From Paramecium tetraurelia (Eukaryota > Ciliophora > Oligohymenophorea > Peniculida > Parameciidae): 64,000 nt of DNA. A program made the translations under genes and the position numbers. The stretch spans positions 62,001 to 126,000 of the forward strand of contig NW_001799300.1 of NCBI RefSeq assembly GCF_000165425.1, given 5' to 3'. The notes under the pieces are model-generated. The model saw only the letters and a program-made list of their open reading frames with translations. It had not been told where the DNA came from and searched no databases. Shown here one piece after another: positions 22,820-34,536 of the stretch. How positions within the stretch are numbered: the stretch's first letter is position 1; every line of letters starts with the position of its first letter.

Positions 22820-23570
22820 AAGGAACTATCAAAAGACATGATACTCAATTATTCAGATTAATTTTACATACAATTAAAGACTACATTAAAATTTAATCGT
22901 CATAATTGAATTATAGATGTATCCCTATGTAATTATCAAACTCCGTTTTTAAAAACTTCACATAAAGATTATAAATGTACAAATTATAATTTCTTTAGAA
23001 TTTTATTTTCTAGAAAATTATTTTAATCAACATGCCTTCTATGATTCAATACATAGTTAAATTTCATTATAGACAAACTAAATGGCTGGGAACAATCCTT
23101 GTTTTGATTTATTTCTTCATTAATACTTAACAGAAAAAATTCAACCAACGTGTTTATGCCTTTCAAATAAATTTCAGATATTTTATGATTTTATATGATT
23201 GAAATATCTGATAATCTGTTGATGAATAGTATTTATCTGAGTGAAAATTTAAACACTGAAGAAATATCAGGTAAATATATCTTATTATTTAAAATAGCTG
23301 CATAATACATCGAAAAAATAAGAAGAACATGTATATCTCATTTAATAATCATTTTTATAAAATTGTCTAAATTATTATAGTCATTAAATCTTGCTTAAAA
23401 AACTCCAAATTGAATGTATTTTGAAACTCCTTGATAGTTAATTTTTATTTGAAGTATATGTTATCAAATCTATTGCAAATTAATTTTAAATAATTTTATA
23501 TTTAGTAACTAAAAGTATATGTTATTTTTAGACCAAAGCTATAAGCCATTTTTTATAGTAACTCTCTCAT
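22820..23570. other. AT-rich intergenic region
   Basis: About 750 bp with dense TGA on both strands and long A/T runs. I see no gene, RNA or repeat. Confidence 0.5.
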
Positions 23571-24315
23571 ATGGAAACCTTCGTTCTTAAGTATGATCAC
23601 ACAAGTGTTTATTTATCAGTTAGTAAGTAATATTATCTGATTTTGAAATTTTATAATTTTAATATTTTTTTTAATTAGCAAACATTAAAGATATTAATTC
23701 TAATAATTCTATTAAATGAAAAAATATGTTCTGTTGAATGATAAAATGGTAGAGGAGATAGCATAAAATCTGAACTATAAAGTTTTAGTAAAATTAATTC
23801 ATCTAACAACTCCATATAATACTACGGTTTTCAAAGATTATGAATATCCTTCTGGACATCTCTATGCTATTTTAGTATATTTAACTGGAGAATAAAGATA
23901 GTATTATTATTAAGGATTGCTAAAACTCGAGAATCTATTCTAAAATTCTTAAAGCCTATTATATGTTTATTGGTCACAATATTGTCAAATAACTATCTAC
24001 CAAAACAAAAATATTGACACTTCTATACTTCATTTAGTTCATCTTGGTATCTTAGGTTAATACTTAGATAATTTTGACGAACTTAACTAATATTATAATT
24101 ATTTGCATGTTAAATCCATTAATGAATAATTACATACATTTACAGTCTATGAAGGAAGTGGAGCGAAAATAAGGATAATACTAGATTTGAAATGTGTCTT
24201 AAAGCTGTTTTGAAAAAAAGAATATGAAAAAATTAGAACTTGGTATAAGCTATTTCAAGACAAATAGAATTGTATTGAATTTGTAAAATACTTAAAAAGT
24301 ACTTTAGGAAAATGA
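23571..24315 (+). CDS. Unrecognised gene with internal TGA (possibly damaged)
   Basis: Starts METFVLKYDHTSVYLSVS; an unusually long (about 50 nt) GTA...TAG interval at about 23628-23680 would join it to a 165-codon frame (MKKYVLLNDKMVEEIAQNLN to LKCVLKLF) that ends at TGA 24211-24213. The same frame then stays open for 33 more codons (KKEYEKIRTWYKLFQDK) to TGA 24313. A second frame is also coding-like from 24210 to about 24470. Tyr, Leu and Gln are abundant, with a TPR-like feel, but no clear motif. The gene is either mis-modelled or carries indels and stops. Confidence 0.35.
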
Positions 24316-24694
24316 ATTGGATTTATATACAATTTAATATGAATAATTTTATTTATATTTGTCAGTTGCATAATTGATGTAATATATTAATATGAGTTAT
24401 TATTAAGGCTATCTTATATGTGTTCAATAGATAGATTTCATATTTTCTTAATGGATAACTTGAAAATTTCTCATAGAACATTTAAATTTTTAATAAAGAA
24501 TAAATTATTTGGCCTTAAAATTTCTAAATTTATAAGAGTAATTCAAAGAATTTAAGTGCTTCAACAAATTAGGATGATTAACTTGAAAATGTTGAAATTT
24601 CAATAGATTTAGTTATGAATAATGAAAAATGAACTTAAAAAATGATTTATGTATTATTTTATTTTAATATAAATAAAGAGAATTAAAGTTAAAA

Positions 24695-25093
24695 TCAGTC
24701 CAAATATTCACACATCACTTCTTGCAATGCCTACTTAATTTTAGATTTTATAAAACCAACATCAACATTTTTAATGTTTGAAGACTTCGATCTCACTTTT
24801 TCAACAGTTTAATTTTAAGGGATTTATTAAGTCTATCTTAATTAGGATTTGCTTAATTGTTATTGTGATTTTAACTTTTCCTTTTGAGATAACACAATTT
24901 ATTAGATTTTTTCTAGTTAATTACTTAAAAGCCCCACTTTTCTAGTCGTATTAATGAATTATTTTCTTTCCGTCTTTAATTGCTCCTCTAATTAAAATAC
25001 TTAATTTCTATTATTTAGACGATGCGAGATTTGCTACATCAATTCGTTGTTTTGTTTCATTAAGAATCTGATATCATTTATGTCTGTCTTCAT
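24695..25093 (-). CDS. Small coiled-coil protein
   Basis: Clean 132-aa frame without introns. Begins MKTDINDIRFLMKQNNELM and is helical and Q/K/L-rich to about residue 85 (QLEEQLKTERKQFINTTRK), then a basic, Ser-rich stretch (EKVRSKSSNIKNVDVGF) and a helical end KIKQALQEVMCEYLD. Coiled coil likely; function unknown. It follows the TPR gene on the same strand, 86 bp downstream. Confidence 0.6.
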
Positions 25094-25179
25094 TTTAGTG
25101 TTTTTTTAATCAGATTATTATTTTTACTTCATATACAAATAAAATAAATAATTATATATATATTTATATGAATGTTATT

Positions 25180-26350
25180 TCATTATTATTGATGCTATTA
25201 TAATTAAGTTTAAGCTTCTTATTGCAATTCATCGTGATCATTGTAGCTGGATTCTTGTTGGACTCCCCCTTGTTATTCTTAATCATCTTCTCTGATATTA
25301 ACACTATTGTTTTGTGGGTTAGAACGCATGGTCTATCCCATAACTTATTATTATTATTAGTGTTGAACAATTTTATCAGTTTTCTTTTTATTATTCTATT
25401 TGTAAGTGGCTTCAACCTCCACTAGTTTTCTTTTATTTTGATTTCTGCTTTGCAATTCCTTCTATTATCTCTTGTTGCTATCCTTCGCTCTTTATTAGTT
25501 AATTTATTCTTAAGCATTCCCTAAGACATTCTTTAAATTTCCTATCTAAAATTGTCTAATTCATTATTACTAATTAATGATCTGGTGGTAGGTGAAGCTC
25601 ACCAAATTTGACAGCTTTTTAATATGTTTAAATAGCCTCATCAAATCTCTTTAAATATTCAAATTCTACGCCCAAATTATGATAGGCGATGGCTAAGACA
25701 GCCACTCGATCCTTCATCTTTTGTTCTCCTGACTTTTAATCCTAATTCTGGCTTTGTTCCATTTTCTAATCTGGTGGTTTCATTAAAAATTCATCTTATA
25801 GTAATACTACTGATATCAAAGCGTGTTCCAATGCTTCAGCGTGCTATTATATAACATTCCTTACTCTATTCAATTGTGACAACACAGCACACATATTTAA
25901 ATGGGTATCAGCCAAAGAAGGTGCTGTTTCTTATCGAATTTCTATTTCCAAAGCTTATTACAAATATTACAGAGCACTTCTTAATTTCCCATTTCTCCTG
26001 TAGAAACAAGCCAAGTTATTGTAAGTAATGGCTCTAATAAAAAAAGAATTAATAATGAGACATCAATACTTATATCTAGTGCTGGATTAGGCCAACATGT
26101 CTGCCTTCTTTAAGAATTCTAATGAAGCATCAAATTTTTCCTTTTACAAGAAAATCATAGCGATTAAGTTACATAATTCGCACAATTTATCACTAGTTTT
26201 GAAATATTCTTCAGAATCCTCACCATAAGCCGACTTTTTTATCATGAGCATTTCCTCAAAAACATTCAATGCCTCCAAATATTTATTTTATTGTTAGAAT
26301 TGTTGAGCTTGTTAGTCTAATTGTAAAAGTCGTTCCCTAATGCTATCCAT
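25180..26350 (-). CDS. TPR-repeat protein with Q-rich C-terminal tail
   Basis: Tetratricopeptide repeats act as protein-protein scaffolds; partners unknown. Product 369 aa after removing introns 26034-26069 (36 nt) and 25546-25570. TPR-type helices: QNKYLEALNVFEEMLMIKKS, ITYNNLACFYRRNGKLRSAL, ADTHLNMCAVLSQL, and AYHNLGVEFEYLKRFDEAIQ with TYQKAVKFGELHLPPDHQL (GEL..G-spacing typical of TPR_12). The tail (from about residue 300) is basic, then strongly Gln-rich: one run is five TAA codons in a row, strong evidence that TAA means Gln here. Spliced length is an exact codon multiple. Head region starts 57 bp from the TMBIM gene's stop. Confidence 0.75.
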
Positions 26351-26407
26351 ATTATAATAAAAATTATATAAATAAATAATTCAATCAAAATTCTTTGCAA
26401 AACACTA

Positions 26408-27146
26408 TCATTTTTATATAAATGAATATCGTAGCTATGCAGTGTTATTCCTTCTCCAATTTAAACTACATTATAATTAAATATCACATACAGCTCCATC
26501 AATTATTTGATACAAGGCATTCACTGATAAAATAGCCAATGCTATAGAAACAAATGCAATCATCCAACAAGCAATTTTTAAAATTTCATTTTACATAAAG
26601 AACATATAAATTAAACTTAGAAGCAATGGAAAAATACAAATAAATGGTAGTGAATCTATGTTCAAATAAATTTGTACATAATGCTGATTTTTTTTGTTTC
26701 AAAGTGGCAAAGTAAAATAGTGCCCCAGCATTTGATCCTTAAAATATATTTATCAAGGCAAGAATTATAAATCCAACGTTTTAATTGTCAGAATAATACG
26801 TGGAAGAGTACAACCCAGCCAATATAAATGACAGGAAAATCCCAAAAAAGACATATGCACTCTAAGCGTAAGGAGTTTTTCGAGCATTCTTCCTTGAAAT
26901 AGTAACTGAAAATAATATAAATATCTCTAAAGCCACACTAATATAAAATAGAAAAGAAAATTTCTATTCTTCTTTGTCGTATAGCAATTCCACAACAAAT
27001 GTCGTAAACATGCAAAAAACGCAAAGGAGCAATGGTCCCAATAAATGGAACTAAATCAAGCACAAAGTTCTCAAAATGAATTGTCTTTATTCTTAAAACG
27101 TGCGATTATTTATGAGATATGAATTTTCGCTCTGCTTCTTTAGCAT
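26408..27146 (-). CDS. TMBIM / Bax-inhibitor-1-like (Lifeguard-type) membrane protein
   Basis: Seven-helix membrane protein family that affects ER calcium and cell death in animals. Product 238 aa; intron 26656-26677. After a Q-rich N-terminus come RTLCLIQFHLLGPLLLCVF, a helix VALEIFILFSVTISRKN, the family's cytosolic loop NARKTPYAQSAYVFFG, SFILAGLYSSTYY, LINIFQGSNAGALFYFATLK, and the closing pair FFMQNEILKIACWMIAF and ILSVNALYQIIDG, which aligns with the LFG end (IRNRILEIVYASLGALLF). Divergence is high, so the assignment rests on overall pattern. TGA 26408-26410. Confidence 0.65.
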
Positions 27147-27418
27147 TCCTAACTCATTATATTGTATACTTTCTTTCTATTGCTTTTATGATAAAATCAA
27201 AGCCGCGCCCAACTAAGAATTTTTTACATTCTAAAACAACTGATCCTCACATAGAGTTGATTGATTGGTTTCGAAATTTATATCTGAGTCTGAGTAGTTT
27301 AGGATTTGATCATCTTTTTCAACTTTCATTTAATGTATATGATTAATGTTGATATCTTAATTATTCAAAATACGTAATATTTTATAGTTGTATAATATAA
27401 CAAAATTTATAATATCAA

Positions 27419-30400
27419 TCATTTTAATTCTTAAGTTAATGCTAACTATTTGAGGAATCTTTCAAATGACTCATCTCCTAATACAACCTATTGTGGAATC
27501 AAATAAACTATCCTCCTTAACAATGCATACTCCTTTGTTAACAGTCTTTTGAATATAAATAATATGATATATAAGAAAATTGCCAAATATACGATGAAAA
27601 TAATTGTAATTATGAGTGTGAATTAGTTTTATGCTGTTGTTATTTCTTTTAATCCTACCTGAAATTCATCTGAAATCCTAAAAAAGGATCTCAATACTAT
27701 TTAAGATCCTTCCAATTCATAAAGATTTACATCAACTCTTTTCGTAAAATTGTTAATAGCTTATTAACTTCTTATTTGATTTGACATAAAATTAAGAACA
27801 GCTATTGAACCAGATTTCAGTAAGCCATCAAAAGCTTTTTCACAATACAAAGACATAAAATCTATATAAATCTATCATTAATTATCAATTAAATTACTTA
27901 GTCAATGAATTCGCACAAATCATTAGTTTATTAGTACTTAAAGAAAGAGATAAATTGATCAGATACTAAATATTTATTCTCTTAAAACGAACTCGTAAAA
28001 TCCAAATATTGCTAAATATTTGCTTAAGCTTTATCTATTAATAAATACGCTCTGTATAAATCGTATTCTGTTAAGTAAGTAAAATTCTTGAATCTAAAAA
28101 GATGTTCCCTGTACATATACATGGACCCACTTCTAAATTTTAAATTTTATATCATGAAATAGAAATCTGCAGTATCATCATATTTATTGATGTAATCATT
28201 AGTCTTAATTTGTGTCACAATTATATAAACCTAAAATATACAAGCAATAAAGGTCCAAACAATTAAGAAATATCTTCTTGGAATTTAGAGCTAAGAGTTG
28301 TTTTCCACATTTTTCTTACTATTTGATATTTTATTTAAAGCGATGTAATTTTGCATCAATGATTCTTAATGCTAAAGATCAAATTCATAAGAGTAAACAC
28401 AATCCTGATTTGATATCAATACTTTTAACAATTAATTCAGCTTTTCAATTTCAAATTACACTTTCTATTTGTCCACAAAATTTAATAACTATAAAAATCT
28501 ATCATATAATTTGTAATATTAATGAAGCTGAAATGCAATTGTTAAGGCTATTATTAAGATTAAAATTGAAAAACAAATGCTGATCGAACTCCATTTTAAA
28601 CCAACCTGTACACTCCTTGTCTTTGAATACTGCAAAATATCATTGGTTATGTTTTCTAGTTTATCTTGTATGTTATAGTAATTAGAGAATAAAAACACCT
28701 GAAATGGTGCTCCAGAGGCACTCAACTTATTTTACAACACTCTCATTTATGCATATTGATATTATAATATGATGAACAAACATTCTCTAAAAGTCTTAAT
28801 TTCTAAAGCATAGTTTTAAGTATCATTATTCTTCATAAAAAGCAATTCCATGCTTTCTCCATCAAGAAAACCTCTCAAATATTCATTATCAAGTTGTTTA
28901 TATAAACTGTCCCTCAATTCATAATATCCATATCCTAAATTCTTTTCGTAAGGTGCAGTTAGATTTGGTACTATTGAATTCGGTATATAACCTTCTCTTC
29001 CCATTTACTGATATGCAGATATAGTATTTCTCATTGAAAAAAATAAGTCGTGCGGTCCTTAAATGCTAGCATGTAGAGCAATAATCTCAACATCTGATAT
29101 AAATTATAGTATATCATTGTTAAGAATAGAGACAACTAGCGATATAGAAATAGTTTAAATCAAGATAAAAATCACTATTGTACTAATTGCTAATTTTAGT
29201 ATTGAAGGTGTTTTTTCTTTTGTTAATCTACTCAACAATTCAAATTTCTTAATTACTTCACTATTACCAACCCCAAATTCAGTACTTTTCAAAGAGTCTC
29301 GAAAAAGTTTATCCATTATTTGTTCTCCTTTAATATTTTATTCCTTCTTATCATTGCTTCGATTCAACTTATTCAATTTTTAACTTGTGTTTACAGTATA
29401 ATAGTCTTACTGTAATGTTTATTAAATAAATTTATCTCTTTAATTTTCAATTAACTGACTTGTGCTTTTATTTGGCGAAAGGATTGATTAAAATTAATCT
29501 ACTTTCTACTCTACATATTCTTAATGAACCTCTTAAACTGCAAATAAATCAATATTTTTATTTTTATTTTTATTTTGAGTTATTTCTGAATACCCTTCTC
29601 TACTTTAAATTGAGATCTAATTGATTGTTCCTGGTTATGCCTCTTCTATAGACATTTCTAAGCGACTTATTTGAAAATTTTATGATTGCTCTGTTTTTCC
29701 CCTATCATCACTAAATCTATCTTAAGTTTTACTGCTATTTATATATTCATTTCTTTAAAATGATGAATCTAAATGTATTATGTAATAATAAAATCCATAA
29801 ATGTAATAGGATTAAATTGTGATATTTGTTAGATAGAACTTTGTAGTATTTTGCTTACCCCATAGTTTATTTAAAATTACTTATTATTATTTCACATTAG
29901 TGCAGTTCTCAACAGAAAATTCATTAAATAATACTTCTAAGTCTATGAAGTAAAAATCAACATTATTAAACTTAACAACCTTTGATTCATCTTCATTTTA
30001 GGTTAATTCATTAAAATTAGGTAAAATCTATGAAATCTTTAATTAATAAAATATCGAAAAATCGAAAATGTTATCAATCAATTATTAATTATATCCTAAT
30101 AATGAGAAAAATGCATTTGTAATACCCCCTACTATTTGATTTACATCAATCATAATGAAAGCCGATTGGATTACAATTTCTTGCAATAATCCAACCAAGA
30201 TAATTTTGTCTTGTTTTTGTTAAACAACATTATCAAAACTAAACACAATAGATTTAGCAAGGTTATTTTTTGTTCTAATAAATGTTTGACTAAACTACTT
30301 GTAATATTTCGATTATCCAATTTTAAAAAATCTAGAAATAAGGAGTGGATGCTCTCTCAAAATAAAAGGCAGCAAAAATTCTTCAAAAGTTAATTCTTCT

Positions 30401-32508
30401 TTAGAACTATACTCGATTAATTGAAGTAAATTTGATGAATATTTTATTAATTCAGCATTCTACAGATCATCATCTATTTTTAAAATAATATAGCTCATAT
30501 CATTTTAATTAAAATTAATATTTAGATTTTTATTAATGATTTATATCTATTCTTAAGATAGAGTTGATTAATTGTGCATTTTAAACGCGTCTAAGTAGTT
30601 TTTAAATACTTCAGCTTCATAAAAAATTTATAGTGATTGTAATCTCTTACTTTAAAGGATTTCATATTGGGATTATAAGGCTGTTTTAAATAAAATCATT
30701 TTATTTGTTATGTGCATTAATGATTTCATAAGTTCAGACATTTTCTTCTCCTTTATTAATACCATTAAATTCTCATAGTATTTAAGTTTCAATTTTAATA
30801 TTTTCTTAATTTCCTTGACATACTTATCTAACATCATTTCTTATTACATAAATATTTGTATTTGTTCAGATAAATTGTGCATTTCTGATGTCAAAGATGT
30901 ATTACCAAACAAGTATCTTAGGTTTTCTTTGATTTCATTTTAAATATACATTATTTTTGACAATGATATTTAATCAAAGCTGATTTAGTAGGGTATGGCT
31001 TGCTTGTAAGATTTGGCTTAATAGCTTTTTTTAATGTCATCAAGCTATTTATCAGGATCTGTTTACGTCTACGATGAGGAATCTTTTCTTATAGTGGCTG
31101 AAAAAGAATGAGGATTTTATAAACTCTAGTTGACACTTATCATTGAACTTTTAGAGGTTAATTTTCCATAGATTAACTAATTTAAATGCTTTATTGATTA
31201 AATAGGCCATCCATTATTAGCTAACAAGACTCCATACAAAACTGTATAATATTATATATCATCAATGTTGTTGACGTTTTAATTAAAAAGATATTTTCTA
31301 ATCTGTTTAAGTTTTTGATGAACGAAATCTCTATCTATATCTTGTGTGAGTGCTGCTGCATCTTTTGGATCTAGGTACATAATTGATTGATTACAAATGC
31401 ATTTTGTATTTTTACATTTTTTTTAATGATAATTATAAATGTATAGCTTGAATAATACTGGTTAGAACTAATTGTTTTACTTTTTTATTAAAAATTGGGT
31501 TATTGCAAAAACATCAACTTTTTATCTAGAAAATGCTAAGTGATCTAATTTTGTATTAATCAAATTATCAAACTTTTATACTATTTTTAGCAATAATGGA
31601 AATGAAAAGATTGTATATATTAAGACTTAAAAATCTTGTCTTTACACAATTTACTAGACCAGGGAATAAAAAATATAGACAATTGCAAAGGAATCGGATA
31701 AGTAAATTATAAATTTTTTACTGTTCTCTATGACTGTTTAATTTTCTTATAAATTAATTAGATTTATCAAAGTGCTTAATAAAATAAGTAAGTGAATTAT
31801 CCAAGAGATCACTTGAGAGGTTTTCATAACTGAAAATAATATGATGATGATCAAATTTAAAAATTAGATAATGTATTCCTTAACTGTGATTCTTAATCGA
31901 TCAAAACAAATGACCTTGCCATCTATTGACTACTCACAGATTAATAAATTAAAAATTGCTTCTAATTACAGTAATATAAAACAAAGAATTCCAAATAATA
32001 AATGAATATAATTAAGGCTGTTTACATCTAATTAATTATATTAATGAGTTAAAAATAAACAAGTTAAAGTTGTAAGCAAGATGTGAAGCCATCCATAATA
32101 TAATTAAATATAAACTCCCACTATTTTATTTAAATATAGATATCTAGTTTTATTTTTCAAGTCCCATAACAAAAAGCCACAAACCAGCTTTTCAATAATT
32201 AGAACACTCAGTATCAAATATATAACAAACCTGTTGATAACTTCAAATGTTTACAAGAATATATCTATTCGAAATATTAAAAGTAAGACTTTGTTAAACA
32301 TATATAAATTTTTTTCTACCTACCACTCATAATTAAGGTAAAATAAAAAGAATGTCAACTAAAATTTACACATAAAGAGTAGGATCAATTAAACAGTTGA
32401 GTTTAATGTTACGCTTTTTTAAGATTGCAATGTAATCTATATCATTTTGTTAAATATTTCTGTCAGACCAATATATTTCTTGTTTGATTTTTCAAATTCT
32501 TTTTTCAT
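27419..32508 (-). CDS. Large multi-pass membrane protein with a PAS-like domain
   Basis: A single 1,687-codon reading frame with just one intron (27872-27897); spliced length is an exact codon multiple. N-terminal third: about ten hydrophobic helices with short loops (for example YGWLHILLTTLTCLFLTHQ, YIIQFLNLIIIILFSVM). Then the Cys motif CKNTKCICN, a helical cytosolic region, and a PAS-like core (SAFIMIDVNQIVGG, FFSLLGYNQQLIDNIFDF). Further on are four more membrane segments (LKLAISTIVIFILIQTISIS; SISICFSILILIIALTIAF; RRYFLIVWTFIACIFQVYII; FTLIITIIFIVYLAIFLYII). The pattern matches large ciliate PAS/transmembrane proteins of unknown role; a sensor is inferred. It ends TGA 27419-27421. Confidence 0.7.
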
Positions 32509-33060
32509 TTTGATTATTGATAATTAATTATAATTAAAATTGACAAGTTGATATTAAGATAAGAATAAAAGATAATACATTCATTTAATATTAAATCTGA
32601 TTTGGTATTAGAATAATAATAATTTAATTAGAGAAACATTATATTACTGCCACTAAATCATCATTTATTAAAGTCTTATTATTTAATTTCATAATTTTCT
32701 GTGAAGTTATAAAATTCTCACTCTATATTATAATGTTTTCTAATTATTTAATGAGAAAGAACAAATATAACCTATAAATTATTATTGAGAAATTTATTTT
32801 TCTGCGTAATAACCCTTATCTTTACCTTAAACCTATTTCCAATTATTGAATTATTGGTACTTTAAGCTATTAAGAACAATTTTTAGAATTTAGACCTAAG
32901 AATTTTTTTCAGCATTTTTAGATTAGGTTATATATTTAATTCAACCAACCTTTTATTGAAGAATTTCAACCTATTTTTAGTGTAGATTACTATGTAAATA
33001 GATGAAAATATGTATATATTTAAATTTATATTAGATATATTAAAAATACAATAATAATTA
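32509..33060. other. AT-rich intergenic region
   Basis: About 550 bp between the 5' end of the PAS-membrane gene and the 3' end of the NEK gene. Nothing recognisable. Confidence 0.5.
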
Positions 33061-34480
33061 TCATCTTTTTAACGGAATATTGTTTCTTTTCTTTATAATG
33101 TTGGCATTAATGTTCTCATCATTATTTTTAATATAAGGGTTTGACTTTCTAACTAAAGGACTTGGATTTCGATTCTATTTTTAATCGACGCTTTTTCTAA
33201 CTGAACAAGGACTTTGAGCTCTCATAGCTGAAACTGGTCTTTCTTTTGGTCTATGCGATTGAGGTTCTTTCAAAATTTTGGCAGCCTACTATTGCTTAAC
33301 AGGTGCTAATGGGATTTTCTAAGAAAAGAGATAAATTATTACAGGTCTTGGTATGTGTTAATTAGAAACAACATTGGGTTGTTTTTTTTAACATTAAGGT
33401 GTCTAACTCTTTGGTCTTTCAGTATATTTTTATTCATTTACAGAAACTGACCTTGTAGATTTAGGTTAATTAGGTAATTATTGGACGGGTTAATCAATTT
33501 CATACATAGGTTTAGGTAATTTTTGTTATAACTATTTTAAGTTTTTGGGCAACAAAATTGTTTATAACAATTGTGCTTTGGCTAGTTATTATTATTATGG
33601 GGATTATGGTTCGAATTCATCAATGTATTTCTTAACAGTAGGATCATTTATGATTTGATCACAAGTGGGTCTCAATTATGGAGGCACTTTTAAAAGAGAA
33701 GCAATCATGAAGTTTAATTCTGAAGAATATTGTTTAGGTATTTTTTCATAAATGCCAGTTGAAATTTTTCTAAACAATCCTTTGAGATCGGTTGCTCTAA
33801 AGGGTGGTTTAAGAGTTGCCATCTCATAAATCACACATCCAAGAGACCATATATCTGATGGGTTGGAATATGGTTAATCTCTCCAGACTTCTGGACTGGC
33901 ATAGTCTTGAATAAATTCAATAAAATTACATGGAGTTCCTGTTTATGTCTTTGCCATGGCTCCATGTGATACTTTACTCACATTCATGTCTCCCAATTTG
34001 TAGGTGCCATTGGATGATTTAAAAACATTGGCACTTTTTAAATCTCTGTGCAAGATTCCTGCTTTGTGTAACACTTTCAACCCTCTTGTCATGTGGATTA
34101 GGGCTCTCCATATTTCTTTTTCTTCAATTAGGGTGTGTTTGCGAATTGAATTTTGGATTTATTTAGCAATGTCTCCTCCAGATGCGTATTCCATGATAAC
34201 ACACAAGCAATTTGATTGTTCATCAAAAAAGGCTTCTTTGTATCCTATAATGTTCTGATCTTAGATTGAAGCGAGGATTCTTATTTCGTTTAATGCATTT
34301 TCCCTCTCTCTTAATTTTAGATTGCCCATTCGGACTTTTTTCATGGCATATTCTTAATTATCACTATTTCGTTTAACCAAAACATATAAATATCATAAAT
34401 ACTTTGTACACCTATCCAAAGGAGCCTTCACCTAATTTTTATAAAATAGTAAAATCTGTTAAAGTTGTTTATTTTTACAT
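33061..34480 (-). CDS. NEK-family (NIMA-related) protein kinase
   Basis: NIMA-related kinases act on cilia and the cell cycle; this is inferred from family. Product 448 aa. Kinase domain at the N-terminus: GEGSFGQVYK loop, AMKKV Lys, IMEYASGGDIAKQI, ILHRDLKSANV, LGDMNVSKV (DMN in place of DFG, seen in other NEKs), TQTGTPYYASPEVW, then SDIWSLGCVIYEMATLKPPF. The tail is Q- and basic-rich, ending RKRNNIPLKR-like. Introns 33319-33342 and 33906-33929 are normal; a third interval, 34378-34402, must be removed to join VYK to VKRNSD but ends TTG, not AG. With all three removed the length is an exact codon multiple. Confidence 0.9.
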
Positions 34481-34536
34481 AATTTAAATAATAATATATA
34501 TGAATTAAATTATATTGTTAAAAAATAAAAAGTCTA

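Noticed and set aside
25412-25414. TGA ending the TPR gene early, with a separate Q-rich gene after it.
   Set aside because: Removing the 25-nt intron 25546-25570 moves the frame and joins both parts exactly (369 aa).
27419-29316. A 623-aa receptor starting MDKLFRDSL as a separate gene.
   Set aside because: The frame is open upstream without a break to 32508 with coding-like sequence, so it is the C-terminal part of one large protein.
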